A DNA stretch of 64,000 bases, from assembly GCA_035236585.1 (NCBI GenBank), contig CP141137.1, positions 8,014,327-8,078,326 on the forward strand, given 5' to 3'. A program made the position numbers and the translations under genes. Below, piece by piece: positions 10,040-20,864 of the stretch. This DNA is from Warburgia ugandensis. Taxonomy: Eukaryota; Streptophyta; Magnoliopsida; Canellales; Canellaceae. How positions within the stretch are numbered: the stretch's first letter is position 1; the number at the start of each line of letters is the position of its first letter. Under the pieces are notes generated by a model. It did not search any database and was not told the origin of the DNA. It was given only the letters and a program-made list of their open reading frames with translations.

Positions 10040-13000
10040 CTCTTCTGGGATTGACACAGCGTCCAAACAAGGGTGACCAATCTGCAACCAGAGTGCTCAA
10101 GCTGCTTGTAAACCACTTCAAGGTCAAGTTCGATCCTCAAATGGTCATCCTCCATTATGATATTGACATCAAACTTGAGAAACAAGCAAAAAACACAGCC
10201 ACTGTGAGGTTTCCAAGTCAACATCATCAAGACCTTATCCCAATTAGGGGTCGGCCACATTAATCTTATTCCTCCATTCCTCTCTATTTAGTACCATGGC
10301 TTCATTTAGTCCCAAAGTTTTTAAATCTTTCCTCACCACTTCTATTCATATTCTTTTGGGCCTTCCCCTTGCCTTTTTAGAACCTTCTACTTGTATTGCC
10401 TCACTCCTAACCGGTGCCGTTGTTGGTCTCTTTTGAACATGTCCAAACCATCTAAGTCTAATCTTCCTCATCTTGTTACCTATTGGTCTTACCCCTAAAT
10501 TTCCTCTAATTCTATCATTTATTGTCTTAACACTCATCCATCACAACATCCTCATTTCTGCTGCACTCATCCTATAAGCATAATTTTCCCTAATTGCCCA
10601 AGACTCTGATCCATAGAGCATGGCCGGTCTTATGGCTATCCTATAGAATTTTTCTTTAAGTTTGAGTGACACCCGCCGATCACACAAAACTCCAAATGCA
10701 CATCTCCATTTGTTCCAACCTACTTGGATTCTCTTGGTAACCTCCCTCTCAATCTCTCCACTCTCATGAATCATTGATCTTAAGTACCGAAAGTGTTCTT
10801 TCATGAGGACTTCTTGGTTATCAATCTTGACTGGTGTTCCACTCCTACTACCCTCGCTAAAATTGCGTTCCATATATTCTGTCTTAGTTCGGCTAACTTT
10901 AAATCCTTTAGATTCTAATACTTTTCTCCATAACTCTAGCTCTATGTTTACATCCTCTAATATTTTCATTGCGAGGTTTCCAAGTATGATGCATTTATAA
11001 TTAAAAAACAAGTTTGCAGATACCCCAACACAGTTCCACCAATCATGCATTGCCTATGATGGCAAGAAGAACTTCCATGGTGCAATCGAACTACCAACTG
11101 GAATTTTCTGTGGTAGTGTCAAAGGGAGAGGACCTCAGTCCCCGTACCTACACGTTCACCATATTGATAGTGAAGATTTTGGAGCTCAACAGAATCTATG
11201 AGCTCACTAAACCATCAATACCTCATGAGGTTTTTCCAAGGAACTTCACAGGTCTCCTTGGACCAACAAAATGGCCACAGAAGGGCGGGCAGTCTGCAAC
11301 CACAGTAACTCAAGCTTCTTGTCAACCACTTTCAAGGTCAAGTTCGATCCCCAAATGGTCATCCTCTGTTATGATATTACATCAAACTTGAGACAAAGGC
11401 AAAAACATGCTATTACTGAAGTTTCCAAGTCTGGTGAGCTTATGATAAAAAAACAAGTTGTTTGCAGACAACCCAATACAGTTTTGCCAATCTTGCATTG
11501 CCTCTAATGGCGAGAAGAACATCCACAAGTGCAGTCAAATTACCAACTGGAATTTTCTAAGTGGTAGTGTCAAATGGAGAGACATCACTCCCATACCTAC
11601 ACATTCACCATACAGCTAGTGCAGACATGGAACTCAACAGAATCTATGAACTCACCCAATGATTAATACACCTCATAAGGTTTTCCATGGAACTTCACAG
11701 GTCTACTGAGACTGACAAAATGGCAAGAGAAGGGTGGGCAGTCTACTACTAGAGTGCTCAAGCTTCTTGCTTCAAGGTTAAGTTCAATCCCCAAATGGTC
11801 ATCCTCTGTTATGATATGACATCAAACTTGAGACAAAAGTAAAAAACATGCTATTGCTGACGTTTCCAAGTCTGGTGAACTTATGATAAAAAAACAAGGT
11901 GTTTGCAGACAACCCAACACAGTTTTGCCAATCTTGCATTGCCTATGATGGCAAGAAGAGCATTCACAAGTGCAGTCAAACTACCAACAGGAATTTTCTA
12001 AGTGGTAGTGTCAAAGGGAGAGGACATCAGTCCCGTACCTACACGTTCACCATACAGCTAGTGCAGACGCCGGAGCTCAACAGAATCCATGAACTCACCC
12101 AGTGGTTAATACCTCATGAGACCGACAAAATGGCCAGAGAAGGATGGGCAGTCTACAACTAGAGTGCTCAAGCTTCTTGCTTCAAGGTTAAGTTTGATCC
12201 TGAAATGGTCATCCTCTGTTATGATATTGACATCAAATTTGAGAATAAATAAAAAGGCATGCTATTTCTTAAGTTTCCAAGTCTGATGCACTTATGAAAA
12301 TATTTGTTGTTTGCAGACAACCAGACACGGTTTTCCCAGTCATGCATTGCCTATGATGGTGACAAGACATCCACAGTACAGTCGAACTACCAACTGGAAT
12401 TTTCTAAGTGGTAGTGTCAAAGGGAGAGGACCTCAGTCCCTACCTACACGTTCTCCATACAACTTGTGAAGACGTTGGAGCTCAACAGAATCTATGAACT
12501 CATTCAACCATCAATACCTTGTGAGGTTTTCCAAGGAACTTCATAGGTCTCCTGGGATCAAGAAAACAGCCAGAGAAGGGTGGGCAGTCTGCAACCAAAG
12601 TGCTCAAACTTCTTGTCAACCACTCAAGGTCAAGTTCGATCGCCATATGGTCATCCTTAGTCATGATATTGACAGCAAACTTGAGAAAAAAGCATGCTAT
12701 TGCTGAAGTTTGCAAGTCTGATGCACTTCTGATAAGAAAACAAGTTGTTTGCAGACAACCCAACACAGTTTTGCCAATCATGCATTGCCTATGGTGGCGA
12801 AGAGAACATCCACAGTGCAGTCGAACTACCAACTGGAATTTTCTAAGTGGTAGTGTCAAAGGGAAGAGGACCTCAGTCCCCGTACCTACACATTCACCAT
12901 ACAGCTAGTGAAGACGTTGGAGCTCAACAGAATCTATGAATGAACTCAACCATCAATACCTTGTGAGGTTTTCCAAGGAACTTCGCCGGTATCCTTGGAC

Positions 13001-14355
13001 CAATAAAACGGCCAGAGAAGGGTGGCAGTCTGCAACCAGAGTGCTCAAGCTTGTCAGCCACTTCAAGGTCAAATTTGATCCCCAAATGGTCATCCACTGT
13101 TACGATATTGACATCAAACTTGAGAAAAAGGCAAAAAACACCCTATTGATGAAGTTTCCAAGTCTGATGCACTTATGATTAAAGAAACAAGTTGTTCGCA
13201 GACAATGCAATGCAGTTTTGCCCATCATGCATTGCCTCTAATGGCGAGAAGAACATCCACACAGTGCAGTCGAACTACCAACTGGAATTTTCTAAGTGGT
13301 AGGGTCAAAGGGAGAGGACCTCAGTCCTGTCCCTACACATTCACCATACAGTTAGTGAAGACGTTGGAGCTCAACAGAATTTATGAACTCACTCAACCAT
13401 CAATACTTCAAGAAGTTTTTCAAGTAATTTCACAAGCCTTGGGACGAACAAAATGGCCAGAGATAGATGGGCAGTCTGCAACTAGAGGGCTATAGCTTCT
13501 TGTCAACCATTTCAAGATCAAGTTCAATCCCCAAATGGTCATCCTCTGTTATGATATTGGCATAAAACTTGAGAAAAAATAAAAAAACATGCTATTGGTG
13601 AAGTTTCTGAGTCTTATGCACTTATGATAAAAAAAACAAGTTGTTTGCAGACAACCCAACACAATTTTGCCAATCATGCATTGCCAATGATGGCGAGAAG
13701 AACATCCACAGTGCAGTCGAACTACCAACTGGAATTTTCTGAGTGGTAGTGTCAAAGGGAGAGGACCTCAGTCCCCGTACCTAAAGATTTACCATACAGC
13801 TAGTGAAGACGTTGGAGCTCAACAGAATCTATAAACTCACCGAACCATCAATAGCTTGTGAGGTTTTCCAAGGAACTTCACTGGTCTCCTTGGACTGACA
13901 AAACAGCCAGAGAAGGGTGGGCAGTCTACAACCAGAGTGCTCAAGCTTCTTGTCAACCACTTAAGGTCAAGTTTGATCCCCAAATGGTCATCAACTGTTA
14001 CGATATTGACATCAAACTTGAGGTAAAGGCAAAAAACACGCTATTGATGAAGTTTCCAAGTCTGATGCACTTATGATAAAAAAACAAGTTGTTCTCAAAC
14101 TAGCCAATGCAGTTTTTTGCCTATCATGCATTGCCTATGATGGCTAGAAGAACATCCACAGTGCAGTCTAACTACCAACCGGAATTTCCTTAGTGTCAAA
14201 GGGAGAGGACCTCAGTCCCTTACCTACATGTTCACCATACAGCTAGTGAAGACTTTGGAGCTCAGCAGAATCTGTTAACTAACTCAACCATCAATACCTC
14301 GTGAGGTTTTCCAAGGAACTTCACAGGTCTCCTGGGACACACAAAACACAGCCAG
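10031..14355 (+). repeat. Tandem array of an AGO exon-2 segment (nine units)
   Basis: A ~445-bp segment is repeated head to tail. Unit starts (ACTTCACAG or its variants) are at 10031, 11243, 11692, ~12118, 12538, ~12980, ~13427, 13875 and 14318; the ninth continues after the viral insert at 18931. Each unit runs from the 3' splice site of intron 1 through the AGO N-domain coding part (KFDPQMVI.CYDIDIKLE, then AYDGEKNIHSAVELPTG, KGEDLSPRTYTFTI, IPREVFQG) and stops at CCAAGGAA. Units 3 and 4 are shorter at their shared boundary. All units have lost the frame. In most, the codon after PTGIF is TAA; unit 7 has TGA there. Unit 1 is lengthened by a LINE. Confidence 0.85.
10219..10972 (-). mobile_element. 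5'-truncated RTE-like LINE with 13-bp target duplication
   Basis: Minus-strand translation gives the C-terminal part of a non-LTR reverse transcriptase: LELWRKVLESKGFKVSRTKT, YLRSMIHESGEIEREVTKRI, IRPAMLYGSESWA and, in another frame after a break, KIRLRWFGHVQKRP. The 3' end on the minus strand is AATTGGGATAAGGTCTTGATGATG, cut here to a short TGATGATG tail, which points to the RTE group. GAGGTTTCCAAGT occurs at 10206-10218 and 10973-10985, a perfect target duplication inside AGO unit 1. The 5' part of the reverse transcriptase is absent, as after incomplete reverse transcription. Confidence 0.85.
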
Positions 14356-15205
14356 ATTGGAGAAATTTACTGGTCAGCTGTGTTGAAGGTACAAAGAAAT
14401 GGTAAAGAGGAAGTGTCCAGATGCAATCCTAGAGGATTTAAAGGTGCAGAATTAAGATATCATATTAATGAAAAAGAATTACTAGCAGTGAAAAAAGGAA
14501 TAAGGAAATTTGAAATATATTTAGCACTTAACCATTTTATTGTTAGAAATATTATAAACCTCGAAGATCGTTCAGGAGAAGATATAATCCAAGAAGACAA
14601 CAAAATAGAACACAAAATCCTAAAAAGAAAGAATGTACATGCTGGTTATGTAAAGAACCTGGGCATTATGCAAATGAATGCCCTAAGAGAAATAACAAAC
14701 ATTATGAATATACTGAACTTATTGAAAATATGAGAACTTTAGGTTATGAACGTATAGAAGACTCAGATATAGATGATAATGAATCTATTTTATCAATTCA
14801 GTCCGAATATAGTAACACTTCAGAGTCAGATTATGAACAAAATTTTATGATGGAAATACATGAAGCAGACCCTGAAACTGAAGAAGATAAATTAGAATTG
14901 ATAGATAATAATAGTGAGAGATCTGCAACGGTCATATTTGATCAGAAAAAGTATGAAGAAATAATGAAAACAAAGATTGATTTAAAAACCAAAGATACAT
15001 TCAATCTCCCTATGTTCAACTTCAAAGAAAAGAACATAATTATAAGCCATATGTCTGAAAGAGCTATAGACATAAACCAGGCTAAGGGTAAAACCATTAT
15101 CCCTTTAATTATAAGAGATATAGTTAATAAAGAATTACAAAAGATCTCCCCTAAATGGAGAGAAAATTTGAAAAATATTTACATAGGAGCTATACAAATA
15201 GAACT
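14356..15205 (+). mobile_element. Endogenous caulimovirid fossil, plus-strand part
   Basis: This is a fossil piece of a Caulimoviridae genome. It starts with an RNase H-like tract (FKGAELRYHINEKELLAVKK, ~14430-14500), then passes to a CCHC zinc knuckle region (CWLCKEPGHYANECP-type, ~14630-14690), an acidic linker and the start of a movement-protein-like region (KEKNIIISHMSERAIDINQ, ~15030-15080). RNase H next to the capsid zinc knuckle is not a natural gene order, so the piece was rearranged. It is broken. Much of it is an inverted copy of 16690-17185. Confidence 0.75.
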
Positions 15206-18200
15206 AAAACCGATATCACCAGGCTGGCTGGCGCATCTCTGATCCCAATCAATAAATTTATGGCCTAGAGTAGAAGCTTGGACCAGAATGGGAGTTTGGA
15301 TAGATCTATTTTGATATGTGAACTGAACACTCTTAGGATATAAGGTAAAAGGTAAATAATTTCTAATATCATTTCCAAGAATAATATCCATGTTACTATT
15401 TGACTGATAGAGTAAGGGAAGAGTAAACGAAGTTCCAGCTATCTCAATATGTTGATTAAGTCTGATGGTATTATAATGATGTTTATTTCCCTCCATGCCT
15501 ATACCTGTTATGGCTAAAGCACTATTTGTTGCCCATAATTCTTTTGGAATTATATTACTATGAATAGTACTGAAACCAGCACCAATATCTATGAATGCAC
15601 AAGTTGTTATAGGATAATGGACTGTAACAGTGATATAAATACTGTTTTTGGATGTTTTTAAAGCTTTAGATTCTGATTCTATATACCTCTGAACTTGTAT
15701 CTGAGTACCACAAATAGTCATGGCTATTGTGGTTTCTGTTATGACTTACTTGTGTTAAGAAGTCTGTTCCTAATATTAATTCATCTTCATTATTATCTCT
15801 TTCATCTATTTTTACTTGTACAATGACTGAATGTCTTTGGTGATTTGCATCAATGAATACTATTTCTAGGTTGTACATATATCTTATTTCATTGCCCTGA
15901 CCAAAATAATCCTTGAATAAGTATGGCCGTTGTGTAGGTATTATTTTACCTGATTCTACAAGTTTCATATTTACATAAGAGCTTGATGCTCCAGTATCTA
16001 CTAATGTTTTTAGTGTTTTCCATTGGTTATAATGTTTATATTGACATTGTATACACTATTGATCATGTTTAAAACTCCTTGTTTCTTCAGAATTTATGAT
16101 TCTTTGTGAAATAGATCCTCAAAGTGTTTTGCTCCAATCTAAAGTTTTACTAGAGTGTCCTGAAGAAGTTGTTCCTAGTTGTCTACTAGATTGAGTTCTG
16201 GTTATTAATAATTTTCCACCATCTGCACTAATTTGGGGTTTTCTATTAGAACTATGTTCAAGTCTTTTTGTATTCTTAAGATCTATTTCTATATCTTGGG
16301 GAATGGTCATATCATTCTCTGATAACATCCTAGTAGGAATATATTCTGAAATTTGTTTATATTCATTAGGTATATTAATGAAGTCCTTATCATATTTCAT
16401 TATTTTATTATGATGGCTAGAAGTCAAAGCCATTAGAGTCTTAGTAGTGATAGATGCTATCGTAGAGCCTTCTGGCATCTGAATTCTCTTAATTATGTGA
16501 TATAGATTCAAAGTTCTTTCTAAATTTGAATCATTTAGATTTACAGGATAGTCAGGTCTTATAGTGAATATAAGTTTTTCATATATTAGGTTACCTGATA
16601 CTACTCCTAACAATGAATCTACTGGATCTTGAAGTATCCCATCATCCATTATGAATATTTGTGTTGGACTATCTATTCCTTTTCGGAAGTATCCTTTTAG
16701 TTCTATCTGTATAGCTCCTATGTAAATATTCTTCAATTTGTCTCTCCATTTAGGGGAGATCTTTTGTAATTCTTTATTAACTATATCTCTTGTAATTAAA
16801 GGGATAATGGTTTTACCCTTAGCCTGGTTTATGTCTATAGCTCTTTCAGACATATGGCTTATAATTATGTTCTTTTCTTTGACTCTGAAGAACATAGTGA
16901 GAGATTGACTCTGAAGTGTTACTGTATTCAGATTCAACTGATAAAATAGATACATTATCATCTATATCTGAGTCTTCTATACGTTCATAACCTAAAGTTG
17001 TCATATTTTCAATAAGTTCAGTATATTCATAATGTTTGTTATTTCTCTTAGGGCATTCATTTGCATAATGCCCAGGTTCTTTACATAACCAGCATGTACA
17101 TTCTTTCTTTTTAGGATTTTGTGTTCTATTTTGTTGTCTTCTTGGATTATATCTTCTCCTGAAATATCTTCTAGGCTTATAATATTTCTTTCTTTTCTTA
17201 CTATATCTCATCCACATCTTTTTAATCTTTTTCTTTTTCTTTCTCTTTCTGTATTTAGTTATGTATTCATCACATCCGCAATTTGAGGCTGTTTTATTTA
17301 TGGGACAGCATAATCCCTTTTTATAATATCTAGACACCATCTTTTGTTGTAGTGATTCTTGACATAATTGTCCTACTTTATATTTGGCAAATTCTATACG
17401 TCTTCCTAACTAATCTCCTTCTCCTTCAGCTAAGTTTTCCAGAACTTCTTTCTTATATGATTCCATTAGAATATCATTCCAAGGAGGGGGTAATTTATAG
17501 AAGTAATTATCCATAAAGCTCGTCTTTAATGGCCCTTCTAACTGTAGTTCATAAAAATATGTTTCAAATTCACACGTATATTCTTTTAAATAACACATAT
17601 CACAGATTGCTAGTTCATGTATATTTTTAGCTGCTCTTTTTCTATCATTGGCTAAGGCTATTTCTGGCCTATTGGATTCTCCTAAAAGTTCTTTTCTGAG
17701 TTCATTTTCGAATCTAGATAACAATTCATTTTTATCCAAGGCATTCCATGTAGATGTTTGAATATTTCCTCTTGAATTAGTACTGCTACTGGAAGCTCCT
17801 CCTAAAATTATTTTAACTTTTTGAGCTTCTGTTAAAGTCTTCCACCATAATGCTGTTACTCCTCTCATACTTTGAACTATAAATTCATAATATTTTTTAA
17901 CTGTTCATTCTTTCATTTTACCTACATAACTTTGTATTTAATACCCAAGTTTCTATAGCTTGTCCTATTTTGCACACAGTCTAAATCTAACCATACTCCA
18001 TTCGGATTCATAGGTTTTTCTTATGATTCTACTGGAGTAAATTCTGCTTCATGTTCATTAAATTTTGTTCTTCTAGTATTTAAATTTGCCTGTGTTTTTT
18101 CACCTTGTCTTTTGTATCCATAATCTACATCTGTCATTTATCATATCTTCCTCCTCTTACATCAGCATATTGTTGATCTGTTCTAGGATTAAATCTAGGT

Positions 18201-18930
18201 GCTTGTCTAACTGGTTCCATTGTTATATCTGGTTTAACATCTGTTGGTTCTGTTGCAGCAGTATTTTCCTCATTTTCTGAATCTTCTGATTGTTCAGAAT
18301 TTTGTTTCGTATTTTCTTCTTCTTCTTCACAGTAATTCATTAAAATATTTATTTCTTTTATTAAGTCATCTAATTCATCTGGATTAGCATTCTTAAATTT
18401 TTCTTCTAGCTTTTCTATCTGTTCATCTATTGTAAGTGGCATAAATTGCAAGCAACTTTTACTTGGTAATTTAGTTTTCTTTTCTGGCTCTGTTTGTTGT
18501 TTATTTTTATCCTTTTGTAAAATCAATTCAGTCTTAAATTGTGTTTCATTAGTGTTTCTGATCAAGTTATTGTTTATAATTTGTAGGTTATCCTGTATAT
18601 TTTCAAGTATACCAGGTGTATCTTTTCTGTCAGAAACTTTTAAATTTTCAAGTTCATTATTTTCTTTTATGTGTTCAAGAAGATCTCTTCATTCATCTGG
18701 TAGATCTTCTTCACGGATCATCATTTTTATATCCATTAGGTTTTCTGTACTTTTACTAGTTTGTTCACCTTGAGTTAATATTTCATATCCTGCTTGTTTT
18801 GCAAGAAAATTAAATTTTCTTTCCATATTATCTAACCTTTGATCTATTGTTCTGAATTGATTTTGTATTAATTGGGTTATTTGTTCTTTTGCAGATTTCA
18901 GATCTAAAAGAACAACTTGACTCTTCAAGT
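15206..18930 (-). mobile_element. Endogenous caulimovirid fossil, minus-strand part
   Basis: Read on the minus strand from 18930 down, the parts are: a coiled-coil-like, Gln/Lys/Glu-rich region (18943-18134), a capsid-protein-like region (17868-17410), a basic tract plus CCHC zinc knuckle (17340-16846), a movement-protein-like region (16961-16119), and two aspartic-protease-like segments (15968-15666 with LGTDFL; 15721-15190 with AFIDIGAG and LGNDI). Reverse transcriptase is absent here. Capsid before movement protein is the order I associate with cavemovirus/solendovirus relatives. The element is broken in several places and incomplete. Confidence 0.75.
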
Positions 18931-19767
18931 TGCTTGCAGACAACCAAACACAGTTTTGCCAATCATGCGTTACCTATGACGGAGAGAAGAACATCCACAG
19001 TGCAGTCGACCTGCCAACATGAATTTTCTAAGTGGTAGTGTCAAAGGGAGAAGACCTCAGTCCCTCTACCTACACGTTCACCATAGAGGAGCTAGTGAAG
19101 ACATTGGAGCTCCACAGAATCTATGAACTCACTCAAGCATCAATACCTCGTGAGGTTTTCCGAGGAATTAATGTTGTCATGAGGGAAATCCAAGTAGGAT
19201 CCTTATTGTGGTTGGTCGTGGCTTTTATTCTAAACTAGTGGAGGCTGCTTGTGAACTTGGCAGGGGGATTATAGCCTCTGAGAGTTCCAACAGGGCCTGA
19301 ATGCACCGCTCAGGATCTAGTCCTTTCTGATTACTCTGTTGTACCATTTCAAAAGCAGCTGGAACATCTATGCTATTTTGACATGAATGCGCCATTGAGT
19401 TTTAACAAGCTTAAGAGAGGAGTAGAGGTTGCCTTAAAAGGATTGAAGGTGACGGTGAATCATAAGAGGACTAACAAAACATTACGTGGTTAAAAGGCCT
19501 AACCAAATTTCCTGTTGATGATCCAGTTGATGGAAGTCAAAGAGAATGGTGGGAATTGTGGAATATTTTGCAGACAAATGTAATAAGGATATTGCACATA
19601 ATTATCTTCCTTTCCTGGATTTATCGAGGAATGAACAGGATGAATTATGAGCCTCTGGAGTTCTGTGAGTTGGTGGATGCACCGAGATTTCCAAAGGAGC
19701 ATCTGCCCAAGGAAGTTGATCAGCAGCTAAAGAAAATGGCTTTAGCTTGCCCAAGTGATGTAAGATA
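18931..19767 (+). pseudogene. AGO pseudogene: last N-domain unit, linker and PAZ remnants
   Basis: After the viral insert the ninth unit resumes in its middle (TTGCTTGCAGACAACC) and, unlike the others, runs on into unique AGO sequence: IPREVFRGINVVMREI, then DYSVVPFQKQLEHLCYFDMN, FNKLKRGVEVALKGLKVTVN, and finally RMNYEPLEFCELVDAPRFP with HLPKEVDQQLKKMALACPSD. These match the linker-1 and PAZ regions of AGOs. Frames change and several stops intervene. A GTAAGA donor-like site follows PSD at about 19760. About 175 bp of the ninth unit is missing at the viral insertion. Confidence 0.8.
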
Positions 19768-20864
19768 ACTGATCTCCAACATTATTAAAGCAAACCATGG
19801 GCCCTGTGCATATGCATTAGCTCACCTTGATGTTTATTTGAATTTTGTTTGTCTTTAACATTGGCTTTTCATTCCCTCAGTTATGCGTTGTGTGATCACA
19901 AAATTTATGGCTTTTTCGTTCTCTCGGATATGCTTGTTATGATTATAAAGCTTTGTTCGTTCTTTAATTCTCTAAGCTATGCTTGGTACAATTATAATAA
20001 CCATTGTATTGAATCATCCATTGTTAGCTGCTATTGAGAAAGAAAACGTGGTGTCTGCGGATTGTTGCTTTATCCGTATCCATTTGCAGCCTTCAAACAT
20101 AGATAAGAATTAGTCAAGAAAGAACAGCCCATTGTTCTGTGGCTGCAAGAATAATGGATTAAATTACTATCTTTTCATAAAATTTTCTATGACTGTGTTA
20201 TTCCTTTGCCAAACACCTTCCAAGGAATGATCTTCACTGGCATATGAACCACACACTAAGGTCAGTGTCTACACATTCTCCGTCTTCCAGCTGGTGCTCA
20301 GTCCTTGCTCTAAGGAGTCTACTAATCTAACTGTCAAGCCTTATGTTTTATTTAAAAATATAAAGTAGCGTTGGCACACCAGTATGATCCTCTTTATTTG
20401 TGGTTTTGTGTATTGGTTGTGGACTGAAGTAAAATATTGCTCTTGAAACTGAAATTTTGAAAGTTGATTACTGATCCTCTCAGTTGTTTAACTGAAAGTA
20501 GATAAAAAGGAAAGTATAATATATAGGAATTTGATCATTGCACATATCTTATTATACATTTTGGATTGCAATTTAAGTTGTCGTTTGTAACTGCATAAAC
20601 AGCAGCTTATCCTGGAGAAAGCCATGATCCAGTTCTGTGTTTAATTGCTTTTAGCCAATGTTCCTAACCTTGTTGCGCTGGGTACTAGTATCCAAAACCG
20701 AACAGGCTCAGTTGAATTGAGAGAGGGAACCAATTTCAGATTCAAGGATAACCATCTGGGATCTTTCTGGCCCATCCATGAATCTCGTTCCTCACTTATG
20801 ATTTACTTGTACCTTCTGATTTCCTTTCGTGTTGCTTACTATCCTTTTATTTTTATTTGGGGAG
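19768..20864 (+). other. AGO pseudogene intron-like region
   Basis: T-rich sequence lies between the PAZ remnant and the MID remnant. I see no clear linker-2 coding here, so either a long intron or a loss of part of the PAZ/L2 exon is likely. No other feature was recognised. Confidence 0.4.

Noticed and set aside
10346-11050. A host gene encoding a reverse-transcriptase-like protein
   Set aside because: The frames are the tail of a 5'-truncated LINE with target duplication and a TGATGA-type end.
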